A stretch of 64,000 bases of DNA from Hofstenia miamia (GCA_004352715.1 SCFE01000038.1:696852-760851), one strand, 5' to 3'. Counted from the stretch's first letter, positions 52,201-63,221 are shown. Numbers and translations are program-made. The notes: generated by a model from the sequence alone, not told the origin.

Positions 52201-54707
52201 GTAAGCCAAATAAAAAAAATTATGAAATACGAGCAAAATATTGTATGTGCTAGAAAAGTAAAGTGAATTTCCAATAAAAATATGTAAACAAACTTTTCTT
52301 TTTCAGCAGCTTCCTTGGCAAGTCGTTCCTTTTCTTTTTTCTCCTGCTTTTCTCTTTCTTTCTCTTGCTTAATAAGTTCTTGTATTGCTTTCGCTTCATC
52401 GAATTTGGATGCTGGATTTGCCCAATTATCGTCCTCTTCAGATGCTAGAATAATGCATAAAGGAATAAACTACTTTCATAAGTAGACTCAAGAGTAATGC
52501 ATTGAAAACATCATCCGCGAATTAGCGAATTGCTTAAACCTTAAAGAATATTTTCGATCCTAGTTTGAAATGATTGGGTATTGAGAGAAATATATATACA
52601 TAATGCATGTACATATGTATACAGAATCCTAATGCCTGTATTCTTCACCATATACAGAGTTATGGCCCATTACAGTGTGCTAGATTGAATTATCATTATT
52701 TATTACATTTGCAATTCACATATGTAATTATTGGCATTCATGATATTGTTTTATGCTTATTTTTGAAATGGTGTATGGGTATGGGAAACATGCCACTTTT
52801 TTCAAATGAATTAAAGCATTCAATATATTACAAAATCAGCCAAATTTAAACCGTGTCAAGTAATTTTATAAAAAACTTCAAATCACTTAAATACAGGTTG
52901 AATCAACCCGGGGTGTTACCATAATTTGATTTAAAGGGTCAGAAACGTGTTCGAATATTTCTATAGTAAAAAATGTGAATAGACTTAAATTAACGTATAT
53001 AAAGTTGGCTAAGTTTTCCCAAATTTGTATGAAATTTAAACGTTTCTACTCAACTGAATGCTAACTAATAACATCTTTGAGTCTAACTCAATAGTGTAAT
53101 GTATAACACACTAATTGAAGAATGAAAGGCAAACAAAAATTTTCAAAAATCGTGGGGGAGATGGAAATCAGAATTTACCAAAAAGCTCATCTCAAATCTA
53201 TCCCTTGGGAGGGCCACTAATTACTTTTAGGAAAGCAAAAACCCCTTTGGGGGGTAATTTGGTTCATGAACTAACCTTGCTTCCACCTCGGATGTGAATA
53301 GCTATCCATATGAGAAGTCTAAATTGTTTTGATAGAACGGGTCTTAAATAATTACACTAACAATATATTTAGTGGATCATGCGTAAAAACCATCTATCAA
53401 AAACTTCCTATCTAGAAATCTTACTTAAACTGGTTCAAAAAATGACTATGAGGTGCATAGAGGCAATCAGGCAGTCTACATGCTTTCAGTGTTTCATGCA
53501 TAGATGTAATATGTACAGAGCAAGTGCAAAAATCAAACCCATGCTGACTGCAGATGAAATACGTGATTCGGTTCGGATTTTCTCCTCCTCAAATGTGGTT
53601 TTCGAAGTCACCTCAATTTCAGTCTCTGTAATCTTATGCGAAGAAATTCGGTCATGCACCAGTTTTTGAGTTTGTGCAGTTGTAGGCAATGACGAAATTT
53701 CATTTGGTAATTGTTGTGAGTAAGATGACTCATCCTTGAAATCAATAGGCTTATCGATTTTTGTATCTGGTCTAGATGCTTCTTTTTGAGAATCAACCTC
53801 GATTTTAGCACCTGTGTTTCGCTCAATTAAAACTTTTTTCAAAATATTTGCATAACCATGTTTCTTTGCTATCGTAATAATAAGCAAAAAGTTGAAACGG
53901 CTTCTTGAAAATTCAATTTTTTAGTTTCAAATTTTTAAATCAATTAACTTTTGTAACGGATTTTTCTGGTTTGCGCCTAGAGAGTGACAATATGAGTTTA
54001 TCATGGAATCGGACCCGACCCAACCCGAAAAAATTTTGCACCTGAACTTTCTTATGGGGTATTACTTGGTATTACTTAACGTCTTAGAACTTTTTCAAAT
54101 GGAGTGGTGGATAAAATCGGTGCTTTGGTATCATCAATCTATACTTTGTACCCGAACCAGAACCAACAATTTGATACCCGACCACTATACTATCCGAAAT
54201 CGGGTACCCGCTATCATTCTCTAGTTTGCACAGAAGGAACCATTGATATTGCAGAACATGCTAATTAAGAATTATAAATACATTTAACTTTGTGAATATC
54301 TCTATTTCTTTTGCAAATATGCATTTTAGTGCACTACATTGGTTAAAAACGCTACTAAGAACTTGAGCGAAACAAACTGTGAGAAATGGATGAAAAGCCT
54401 GTCTTAACAGTTTCTTTAGCTGTAGGCAATGATATGTCTGTTTTTGTGTCATTAATTTCTCGCATGGAGGATGTAGCAGGTTTTGATGCAGATACAGAAG
54501 AGGTAGCAGACTTTGCCGCAGCTACAGAAGAGAAATGACTTACTTTATCCTCTAAACATGCAAACACATGCAAAGTCCTTAGAATATATAATTACTTACC
54601 TTGCTTAAGTGCTGATTGCAACAAAGATGTCTCCATTTCAGACTTCTTTTCTTCTAAAAGAATTTTTATTACTTCTCTAACTTTTGAATTATCTGTATTT
54701 TTGCTTA

Positions 54708-54746
<39 letters not shown>

Positions 54747-54769
54747 ACCTTTAGATTTCCGTTCTTCAA
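46250..54769 (-). CDS. Charged coiled-coil upstream part of the DP-x-TGK repeat gene
   Basis: Inferred exons, 5' to 3': 54769-54749, 54653-54600, 54551-~54378, 53868-~53563, 52444-52294, 51996-51773, 51119-51072, 49827-49696, 49448-49362, 49321-49256, 48564-48517, possibly 48465-~48300, 46725-46539 and 46390-46250. Nearly all are phase 1-1; the 52444/51996 pair joins in phase 2. Exons 52444-51773 give a continuous E/K/R coiled coil ('EKQEKKEKERLAKEAAEKEK', 'RLEKIAKEEAERAKLEAKKK') ending 'NKPAVDMFASAQ'. Later parts include 'VPGGEFLNVGHELEMKEK', 'NGYDFSQEDEMYLAR', and a basic stretch leading into 'GKKGLYRRATLIAAAVLSQ' followed by a conserved-looking 'AARLWGTKLAEILGE'. The join at 46539 needs a weak AAAG|GTTTTC donor; without it the frame ends at a TAA near 46514. 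The phase between 48517 and 46725 is unresolved, so at least one exon is missing or two genes are present. No initiating exon was found. Confidence 0.6.
50031..50378. repeat. Exact 174 bp tandem duplication
   Basis: 50031-50204 is repeated without visible change at 50205-50378. The unit is a multiple of three, so a plus-strand frame runs through both copies (139 codons), but the translated protein has no recognisable family and lies antisense in an intron of the repeat gene. It is either a very recent tandem duplication or an assembly artefact. Confidence 0.9.
53977..54223. mobile_element. 247 bp non-autonomous hAT-like element (MITE)
   Basis: The ends are imperfect inverted repeats (left CTAGAGAGTGACA, right reverse-complemented TAGAGAATGATA), and the flanks form a near-perfect 8 bp duplication (GTTTGCGC at 53969-53976, GTTTGCAC at 54224-54231). 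The interior is rich in ACCCGA-type motifs near both ends (GGACCCGACC.. and ..ACCCGACC, CGGGTACCCG), likely binding sites of a transposase encoded elsewhere. It sits in an intron of the minus-strand gene. Confidence 0.7.
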
Positions 54770-54799
54770 CTAAAATACTGATAATATATTTACCATTAC

Positions 54800-56001
54800 A
54801 GCCTATTAAATAAATCATGTTAATTCTTACATTTACTAGTTTCTGTATTCATTAGAACGATCATTGTGTATTGTTAACTCTATTTTTGATGGCGTCATCA
54901 AATCTAAAAATTTGTGGATGTTTTGAAATAAATCAAATATTGGATTTAGAAGTTGAAAGTGATAGAATTCAATAAAACTCATTTATTATAGCATATCAAT
55001 CACAAATTATTTTTTATTTTACATAGTTTTTTTAATATTAACAATTATAAGTTTTTACAATAATTTGAAGGCTATATCTCTGTTTGAAAAACAATGCCAT
55101 ACATAAATTTATTAAGAGTTATGATCTCAAACTAAAATTTAGGAAAAGTCACGAAGTCTCACTAAGAAAGTTGCAAAACATTTTGAGTAATAATATAAAG
55201 GCAATCCCCCCCTCAGGTCGAATAGAGCTAAGAAAATTGCGATTAACCATTCAAATAGTTGCTTCGGCCGAATTTGATATTTTCCAACAAAATCTTCCTT
55301 TTGAAAATGTTTTGTTTTAGCAAGAGAACCACTGCCCAATAGTCATACTAAACAGTTGAAAAAATATATTTTTTATTGCATTTGTAACATACTAACCATT
55401 GACACTTAGAAACCTCAAATGAAAAGCTTTTCAAGACATCTTCATGAAGCAAATTCTGAAAACTACGCTAGTAATAAGGTATTATTTAGAATTTGTTCAA
55501 TGACATATTACAAAAGTTGATCAGTATGCTGAAATCATATGGTACTGTCAAATCTAAAAGAAATTTCTTCATAAGTGATTCTGTATTTTTGTAATTCCTT
55601 TCATTTGAATGAATACTACATTTTAAATTAAAACAGGTTTACGATATTGCTAACTTCAAGCATTAAAAAAATTGTAAGTCCCCGAAATACTTTGCATTAT
55701 AATACAAATAATAGAAGAATAAACATATCGAATTCAGGCTATCTCAAAAAGCCACTATCTAATTTTTTGAAAATTCAACTTCAAAATTTCGCTGGATGTC
55801 TATCGAAACATTAAACTTACAAGCTAATTGAAGTAGATGAAATTGGTTGGAGCCAAAATTAGAAACTTACGTCAATGTATTTAGATAAGAATATCCAAAA
55901 AGAATATTTCTCAAAAGGAAGGAGCAAATGAATCGACAAACTCAAAAGAGTCGTTGGTTGTTCTAAAGAAAGAAACTTATGAGAAAAAAACAAAGGTAGT
56001 T

Positions 56002-56002
<1 letters not shown>
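54800..56002. other. AT-rich stretch between repeat gene and Dong-like element
   Basis: Very short phase-1-compatible candidate exons of the minus-strand gene can be drawn at about 54835-54850 but are not supported. The 55084-55320 plus-strand frame shows no recognisable family. Confidence 0.35.

Positions 56003-56052
<50 letters not shown>
56003..56052. repeat. TAA microsatellite, left flank of Dong-like element
   Basis: About 16 units of TAA/AAT immediately precede the retrotransposon; the same repeat follows it at about 58020-58037. Confidence 0.95.
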
Positions 56053-56053
<1 letters not shown>

Positions 56054-58019
56054 TCAAATAGGATGGCATGTTACTTAGAACAGAATAGGTTTTACCAGAG
56101 GAGCAGAAGGGATGCAGGACAAAGACAAGAGGATGCAAAGATCAGTTGTTGATAGACCAGGCAGTGGTGGAGAATTGTAGAAGAAGGAAGACAAACTTGG
56201 CAATGGCATGGATAGACTACAGGAAGGCATATGACAGCATATCACATAGGTGGGTATTGAGGACGCTAGAGGCCAATGGAGTTTCACGGAAATGGGTTGA
56301 GTTTCTAGAGAGGGAGATGGGAAAGTGGCAGACTGAGATAGACGGGCATAGGTTGAGGTTTAGGCGAGGCATATTCCAGGGAGACAGCTTAGCACCACTA
56401 CTGTTTGTAGTTAGCTTAATACCTATCACAGAAAAGTTAAAGGAGACAGGCATAGGGTATAAGATGGAGAAGAATGGTAGAGCAGGTCGTCACCTGTGGT
56501 ACATGGACGACCTGAAGATGTATGCTAGTTCAAGGAAGATGTTGCAGAAGCAAGTGGAGACATTGGAGAAGGCAAGCAGAGATTCAGGGTTGGAGTTTGG
56601 ATTAGGAAAGTGTGCAGCAGTGACAATGACCAGAGGCAAGTGTGTGGATGGGGATGGTTTGAGGACAAGCAGTGGGGATAAGATTGAGGAAGTCAAAGAG
56701 GGGTACAAGTACTTAGGTGTGATAGAGAAAGATAGAACAGATCACGAGGAAATGAAGATGAGGCTAAGGAAAGAGTACAAGAGGAGAGTAAGGAAGGTAC
56801 TACAGAAGTCAGCATTGAATGGGCAGAACAGCATAAAGGCAATTAATACGTGGGCAATACCAGTGTTGAGATATTCGGCAGGAATAGTTAGGTGGAATAA
56901 GAATGAACTGAGGGAATTAGACAGGGAGACAAGGAAGATACTAGCAGCAGAGAGAGCATTCAACCTCAATGGAGATGTAGATAGGCTGTACATGACAAGG
57001 CATAAGGGAGGTAAAGGGCTGCTAAGTGTGGAGGAGACTGTAGAAGCAGAAGCACTAGGGCTAAAGGAATATGTAGAAGAGCAACCTGAGGGGTCCCTAC
57101 TAGAGGTCACTAAGGAGTTGAAGAAGATAAGAACTGAGAGTGAAGGAAAGAAGATATACCAGAGTAGGATGGAATCAGAGAGGCAAACAAGGTATAGGCA
57201 GAAGGCAATGCATGGAGAATACTGGAGGAACACAGAAAAGTGTGATAGAGAAGAGAGCAACAAGTGGTTAAAGAAGGCAGGACTGAAGAGAGAAACAGAA
57301 GCACTAATAATGGCAGCACAGGAGCAAGCAATAAGAACAAACTGGGTGAAGAAGCATATAGACAGAAGAGTAGAAGTAAGTGATAAGTGTAGGCTATGTA
57401 AGAAAGAGGCGGAGACAGTAGATCATCTGATAGCAGGGTGTGAGAAGTTGGCACAGAATGAGTATAAGTTCAGGCATGACAAGGTGGGAAGAATGGTACA
57501 CTGGAGTTTGAGCAGGCAGCATGGGTTAGAAGCAGGAGACAAGTGGTATGAGCACAAGCCACAGGGCGTCATAGAAAATGAGAAGGTTAAGATACTGTGG
57601 GACTTCAACATACAGACGAGCAAAGTGATAGAAGCACGGAGGCCAGACATAGTAGTGGTAGACAAAGAGAAAAGATTAGGAACGGTGATAGACATAGCAG
57701 GACCAAAGGACAGGAATTTAGAAAGCAAGGAAAAAGAGAAGATAGACAAGTACAGAGAATTAGCAGAGGAAATAGAAAGGCTGTGGAAGTTAAAGAAGGT
57801 TGAAGTAGTCCCGGTAGTTGTAGGAGCACTATGAGCAGTAAGTAAGCAGCATAAGAGATACTTGGAGGAGTTGGGAGTACCAAAGTGGGGAGGAGCAGTA
57901 GCACAGAAGGCAGCATTGTTAGGAACAGCTAGAGTCCTGAGGAAAGCTCTCAGACTCCCTGGGAACTGGTGAGTTCCCCGAGCTGAGAGGGATACCAGCA
58001 TGAAGCTGTGAGATGCAAG
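56053..58019 (+). mobile_element. R4/Dong-like non-LTR retrotransposon in a TAA repeat
   Basis: A 5'-truncated copy of about 2 kb: RT, zinc knuckle and restriction-like endonuclease, then a ~185 bp 3' UTR ending at a TAA tract. Dong of Bombyx and relatives in the R4 clade carry a C-terminal restriction-like endonuclease and are known to use TAA repeats, so both protein and insertion site agree. The GC content and purine-rich coding strand are very different from the surrounding AT-rich DNA. Confidence 0.9.
56085..57834 (+). CDS. Dong/R4-type RT and restriction-like endonuclease polyprotein, 5'-truncated
   Basis: The frame is open from about 56085 ('[19 protein letters not shown]', upstream of the first methionine at 56146) to the stop at 57834. 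Upstream the frame is closed by a TAG, and the continuing 'ACYLEQN' match is one frame off, so there is one frameshift at about 56083. Domains from the methionine: RT first aspartate in '[15 protein letters not shown]' (about 21-35), '[11 protein letters not shown]' (about 77-87), the catalytic box '[11 protein letters not shown]' (about 117-127), thumb '[10 protein letters not shown]' (about 187-196), a C-x2-C-x7-H-x4-C knuckle '[18 protein letters not shown]' (about 408-425), and the endonuclease core '[19 protein letters not shown]' (about 498-516: P-D then D). The endonuclease nicks the target and the RT copies the element RNA from the nick. All visible catalytic residues are present, but the N-terminal DNA-binding part is missing. 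Confidence 0.9.
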
Positions 58020-58037
58020 GATAATAATAATAATAAG
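58020..58037. repeat. TAA microsatellite, right flank of Dong-like element
   Basis: About five TAA units directly follow the element's 3' end. Confidence 0.9.
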
Positions 58038-58372
58038 TGTCAAAGCAAATATAACCTAATAATTACCTACAAATTAATACGTACAATATATAATAATATA
58101 ATAATGTTTGAGTGGATGTTTGTGTAGGTGCTCAATGTATGTTTCAAATGCATGAAGTGTATTACCGTCCCCTAATGTATATTGTTTTATTAATATTTTA
58201 TTATACATAATAATAAAACATTTCAACCCACGTGCTGATAAAAACGAATTTGTCAATAGTCCATAGTAAATATTCCAACTATGCTCACATTGATTCGGTT
58301 TAAGAATGTTCTCATAAAAATATACAGTGTTAGTGCGCTACTATTGGTATTGAACAAACAAACATGTTGAAA

Positions 58373-59372
58373 NNNNNNNNNNNNNNNNNNNNNNNNNNNN
58401 NNNNNNNNNNNNNNNNNNNNNNNNNNNNNNNNNNNNNNNNNNNNNNNNNNNNNNNNNNNNNNNNNNNNNNNNNNNNNNNNNNNNNNNNNNNNNNNNNNNN
58501 NNNNNNNNNNNNNNNNNNNNNNNNNNNNNNNNNNNNNNNNNNNNNNNNNNNNNNNNNNNNNNNNNNNNNNNNNNNNNNNNNNNNNNNNNNNNNNNNNNNN
58601 NNNNNNNNNNNNNNNNNNNNNNNNNNNNNNNNNNNNNNNNNNNNNNNNNNNNNNNNNNNNNNNNNNNNNNNNNNNNNNNNNNNNNNNNNNNNNNNNNNNN
58701 NNNNNNNNNNNNNNNNNNNNNNNNNNNNNNNNNNNNNNNNNNNNNNNNNNNNNNNNNNNNNNNNNNNNNNNNNNNNNNNNNNNNNNNNNNNNNNNNNNNN
58801 NNNNNNNNNNNNNNNNNNNNNNNNNNNNNNNNNNNNNNNNNNNNNNNNNNNNNNNNNNNNNNNNNNNNNNNNNNNNNNNNNNNNNNNNNNNNNNNNNNNN
58901 NNNNNNNNNNNNNNNNNNNNNNNNNNNNNNNNNNNNNNNNNNNNNNNNNNNNNNNNNNNNNNNNNNNNNNNNNNNNNNNNNNNNNNNNNNNNNNNNNNNN
59001 NNNNNNNNNNNNNNNNNNNNNNNNNNNNNNNNNNNNNNNNNNNNNNNNNNNNNNNNNNNNNNNNNNNNNNNNNNNNNNNNNNNNNNNNNNNNNNNNNNNN
59101 NNNNNNNNNNNNNNNNNNNNNNNNNNNNNNNNNNNNNNNNNNNNNNNNNNNNNNNNNNNNNNNNNNNNNNNNNNNNNNNNNNNNNNNNNNNNNNNNNNNN
59201 NNNNNNNNNNNNNNNNNNNNNNNNNNNNNNNNNNNNNNNNNNNNNNNNNNNNNNNNNNNNNNNNNNNNNNNNNNNNNNNNNNNNNNNNNNNNNNNNNNNN
59301 NNNNNNNNNNNNNNNNNNNNNNNNNNNNNNNNNNNNNNNNNNNNNNNNNNNNNNNNNNNNNNNNNNNNNNNN
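58373..59372. other. Assembly gap, 1000 N
   Basis: Fixed-size gap; right boundary of the contig that may be inverted. Confidence 1.
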
Positions 59373-60460
59373 TAAAAATCCAGGAGCTTTTTACTTCTGG
59401 AAAATTACAAATCCTTTGATTACAGAATTCCCACCTATTTTGTTGCACTGTACCAACCACAGCTACTTTTTCTTTAAAAAGTATAAGTCTGAAAAATGTG
59501 AAGGAGCTATCAACAAGTAATGCTATGTCCCTTTGCAAAAAATTTAAAAATTTTAAAACATTTTTACCATGTTAATCTGTTCTCAAATTCGCCTCTTGTT
59601 TGACAAGATAAATACCTAATTTCTACTACATATTTGATTTTCAGCTCACTCAACACCCAAACCTTAACTGCATATTTCTCTGATTGCCTTGCATAGAGAC
59701 AATCAGACTAGAACGACCTTTGCAGGTTTTAAAATTGTTCATCAAAAGGAAGAATGATCTCGAAAGACTTCAATATATTTCTGATAGGTTTGAATTTATG
59801 AAAAATTCTCAAAGGCCATATTAACATTTTATGAAAACGAATATATATTTAGAAATAATCGTGAACTGATCTTGGCTCATGTAATCAATGAACAAACACC
59901 ATCCATATCCATTTTGTCAGGAGAACGGTACATAGCTGCTAGTAGTATTAGTGGTCAGATCTAAGGATTGAATACGGATACTATGCTATCAAACATTTTC
60001 TTAAAATTTATTTTTTGGTTATTCATTTGACTTGTCAAATTTATAAATGTAGATTATTATCACTGCATAGCGCATATTTTGCATGTAATATGAGATCAAA
60101 ATTGAAAGTGGTCAACTCTGCTCACTTAGGATTTCTAGTGTTAAGTAAATAAACTGTTTAATAATGCATATATACAGAAGTTTTTATGATTTCGAATTTT
60201 TTGATGTTTATGACCAAATTAAAAACTACGCTTAAATTCAAGTTAATGTCTTACAAATATTTAGAAAATTATCCTTGATAGACATCTTTCCAAAACTGAC
60301 TCAGAAAATCACATGGTCGATGTAAATTTGAAATTAACAAATGTTCAAAAAATCTAAAAGCTAAGAGATGCAATCCACTTACTTAAGAAAGGGTTCAGTG
60401 TTCCTGATACAGCTAAACATTCTGTAGAACTAGTTATAATTTTTAAATTTTCAATTCTTT
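59373..60460. other. AT-rich stretch without recognisable gene
   Basis: No open frame or repeat that I can support. Confidence 0.45.
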
Positions 60461-60811
60461 CTACGAAACATAAGATTCTTCATCATATTTATATTCATAT
60501 TCTTTGTCAGTTAGTGGATTTAAGGTACTCCTAATTATTCCGCAATTACCTTCGCCTTTACCGAATGACTTGCCGTACTTACTCTTGTCTGCTGTCAAAA
60601 ATGTCCAACTATACGCATTCAATTTTGGGAAATATTCGTAACTAAAATAGCAACCCTTACGGTGTTGCTCATATAGTTCATATATCGTACCTTTCGTTGC
60701 ATTGTTAAGAGTTGCATACCAAGAAATTCTCGTTTTGTAGGGATATTTGCATTTTGGATCCCCGTATGCGAGATCGTACAATTGAACAGCAATAAAGCAA
60801 ATCCAAATCAT
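60461..60811 (-). CDS. Small secreted cysteine-containing protein, paralogue A
   Basis: 116 residues. The first ~17 ('MIWICFIAVQLYDLAYG') form a hydrophobic signal peptide. The mature part aligns with paralogue B (63257-63793) from residue 1: shared C21, the I-x-W at 29-31, the 'CYFSYEYF'/'CFFQYRKY' block (C54 here), 'W-x-FL' at W69, and a later C (90). The protein stops about 60 residues earlier than B, so it may be C-terminally truncated or simply shorter. I recognise no named family. The block TTTTCCCACTATTT just upstream of the ATG (60828-60815) is shared with B. It is probably an extracellular protein; function unknown. Confidence 0.7.
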   Translation of the reverse strand: MIWICFIAVQLYDLAYGDPKCKYPYKTRISWYATLNNATKGTIYELYEQHRKGCYFSYEYFPKLNAYSWTFLTADKSKYGKSFGKGEGNCGIIRSTLNPLTDKEYEYKYDEESYVS

Positions 60812-60814
60812 TTC

Positions 60815-60828
60815 AAATAGTGGGAAAA
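60815..60828 (-). promoter_or_regulatory. Upstream block shared with the paralogous gene
   Basis: On the minus strand TTTTCCCACTATTT lies 3 bases before the ATG of paralogue A. The same 14-mer occurs at 63222-63235, 21 bases before the ATG of paralogue B. It may be a retained 5' UTR or promoter-proximal sequence from the duplication. Confidence 0.45.
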
Positions 60829-61139
60829 TTGTTTTTGGCAGGAAACTGTTTTGATATCAATCTTTGATTTGTGTGCTCCAACATGTAGAAAATTTGAACG
60901 CTTTATTTTGTATTTTTCTCGCGTCTCGAATTACCTTTACTTTAGTTTTTGATAGAACAATTTTCCTTCAATTTCAAAATCCCTTGATGTTTCCAATATT
61001 CTTTTGAAGATTAATTTTTATTCAAACTTCAACTTATAACTTGGCTTACAAAATCAACTTTACAAAAAAAATATTTAATTATCACCAAATTTATAATTTT
61101 TTAAGACGTACATATAAAATTAACATAACAATTATTTAT

Positions 61140-61260
61140 TTTTGTGTTGTCGATACTGGTATTGACTTGTACAACGGTTGAGATGCTGTGGATAATACTG
61201 TTTGAAGTGTTTGTGGTCTAGATGTCACAGATTAGACATGATTTTTCATTAAGTTTTTAT
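61140..61260. repeat. Dispersed repeat, copy 2
   Basis: Matches 17650-17760 in block order (TCGATACTGG, GACTTGTACAA, GGTTGA, AGATGTCACA, TTAG) with several substitutions. Confidence 0.5.
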
Positions 61261-61628
61261 ACATTAAATATCTATAATACTATAATATTTTGCACATTTA
61301 TGAACATTAAGTTTTGCAAGGTTATGTATAAGTGAATTAGCATATCTGATATCGAAATTTCTCTTCTCCTAACATTTTTGGGCCTTCTCAAATTTTAGGA
61401 AGGATAGAAAAAGAGATGTTTCTTTTGCACTCATTCCTACTTATTGGAAGAAATTTAACGAATGTATACTGTCCACTAAGGACATGCTGTACCTGATGTA
61501 GAAAATCCCCGATAATTATAACCGCTCAATCTACTTATAAGCTAACTAAGTTCCTATTTTAATTTGTTCTCACCCCCTCTAGATTCTTTACATGCTACGA
61601 AAGATTTGTGAAAATATGAAATCTTTAG

Positions 61629-61770
61629 TTTCCATTGTATTTTCTTTATTTTCTTTTAAGGGTAAAATACACAATTATTTTTACGTTTATTATTGTTATT
61701 TTCCATTGTATTTTCTTTATTTTCTTTTAAGGGTAAAATACACAATTATTTTTACGTTTATTATTGTTAT
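61629..61770. repeat. 71 bp tandem duplication
   Basis: TTTCCATTGTATTTTC.. through ..TTATTATTGTTAT occurs twice with a 71-base period (61629-61699, 61700-61770), directly next to the TTA repeat into which the second Dong-like copy is inserted. Confidence 0.9.
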
Positions 61771-61922
61771 TATTATTATATTTTTATTATTCTTTCTTCT
61801 CACAGCTTCATGCTGGTATCCCTCTCAGCTCGGGGTACTCACCAGTTCCCAGGGAGTCTGAGAGCTTTCCTCAGGACTCTAGCTGTTCCTAACAATGCTG
61901 CCTTCTGTGCTACTGCTCCTCC
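61771..61922 (-). mobile_element. 3' end of a second Dong-like copy, opposite orientation
   Basis: 61800-61922 is the near-exact reverse complement of the last ~120 bases of the element at 57.9-58.0 kb (including the end of the 3' UTR), and it abuts a TTA (TAA) repeat on the left. The rest of the element lies in the 1000-N gap. It is therefore an inverted second insertion, also at a TAA repeat. Confidence 0.9.
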
Positions 61923-62922
61923 NNNNNNNNNNNNNNNNNNNNNNNNNNNNNNNNNNNNNNNNNNNNNNNNNNNNNNNNNNNNNNNNNNNNNNNNNNNNNN
62001 NNNNNNNNNNNNNNNNNNNNNNNNNNNNNNNNNNNNNNNNNNNNNNNNNNNNNNNNNNNNNNNNNNNNNNNNNNNNNNNNNNNNNNNNNNNNNNNNNNNN
62101 NNNNNNNNNNNNNNNNNNNNNNNNNNNNNNNNNNNNNNNNNNNNNNNNNNNNNNNNNNNNNNNNNNNNNNNNNNNNNNNNNNNNNNNNNNNNNNNNNNNN
62201 NNNNNNNNNNNNNNNNNNNNNNNNNNNNNNNNNNNNNNNNNNNNNNNNNNNNNNNNNNNNNNNNNNNNNNNNNNNNNNNNNNNNNNNNNNNNNNNNNNNN
62301 NNNNNNNNNNNNNNNNNNNNNNNNNNNNNNNNNNNNNNNNNNNNNNNNNNNNNNNNNNNNNNNNNNNNNNNNNNNNNNNNNNNNNNNNNNNNNNNNNNNN
62401 NNNNNNNNNNNNNNNNNNNNNNNNNNNNNNNNNNNNNNNNNNNNNNNNNNNNNNNNNNNNNNNNNNNNNNNNNNNNNNNNNNNNNNNNNNNNNNNNNNNN
62501 NNNNNNNNNNNNNNNNNNNNNNNNNNNNNNNNNNNNNNNNNNNNNNNNNNNNNNNNNNNNNNNNNNNNNNNNNNNNNNNNNNNNNNNNNNNNNNNNNNNN
62601 NNNNNNNNNNNNNNNNNNNNNNNNNNNNNNNNNNNNNNNNNNNNNNNNNNNNNNNNNNNNNNNNNNNNNNNNNNNNNNNNNNNNNNNNNNNNNNNNNNNN
62701 NNNNNNNNNNNNNNNNNNNNNNNNNNNNNNNNNNNNNNNNNNNNNNNNNNNNNNNNNNNNNNNNNNNNNNNNNNNNNNNNNNNNNNNNNNNNNNNNNNNN
62801 NNNNNNNNNNNNNNNNNNNNNNNNNNNNNNNNNNNNNNNNNNNNNNNNNNNNNNNNNNNNNNNNNNNNNNNNNNNNNNNNNNNNNNNNNNNNNNNNNNNN
62901 NNNNNNNNNNNNNNNNNNNNNN
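61923..62922. other. Assembly gap, 1000 N
   Basis: Fixed-size gap that hides the body of the second Dong-like copy and the other end of the element ending at 62990. Confidence 1.
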
Positions 62923-62990
62923 ACGATAAATGAGAATTGGCAGTTCATTTTTGCACAATTGCCATGCCCCCCCCCCTGCATACGCCACTG
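62923..62990. mobile_element. Terminus of a DNA transposon (hAT-type end)
   Basis: Reading inwards on the minus strand from 62990, the sequence is CAGTGGCGTATGCAGGGGGGGGGGGCATGG, a form seen at the ends of many invertebrate hAT-type elements. The partner end is not visible and is presumably in the gap. Confidence 0.45.
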
Positions 62991-63221
62991 CAAGGGTTTA
63001 TTAAGCTGAGTATATTAACAGAAATGAAAATATTTTAGCATGTATTTTGAAGCACAGTATTTGTACATATACATGTATCTTAAAACAAATTATTTTCTCC
63101 TCGTCAGTTAGATTAATATTTAAACGTTTACCTAACATTGTAAATTTTTATTTTCTGTTGTAATTTCTTTGTGAATGCTTTCACTGTATGCGTTTGAAAG
63201 TCAAACTGTTAAAATTCAATA

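Noticed and set aside
56217-58043. Several minus-strand open frames of 70-206 codons
   Set aside because: They are shadows of the purine-rich Dong-like coding strand and give pyrimidine-coded S/L/F-rich nonsense.
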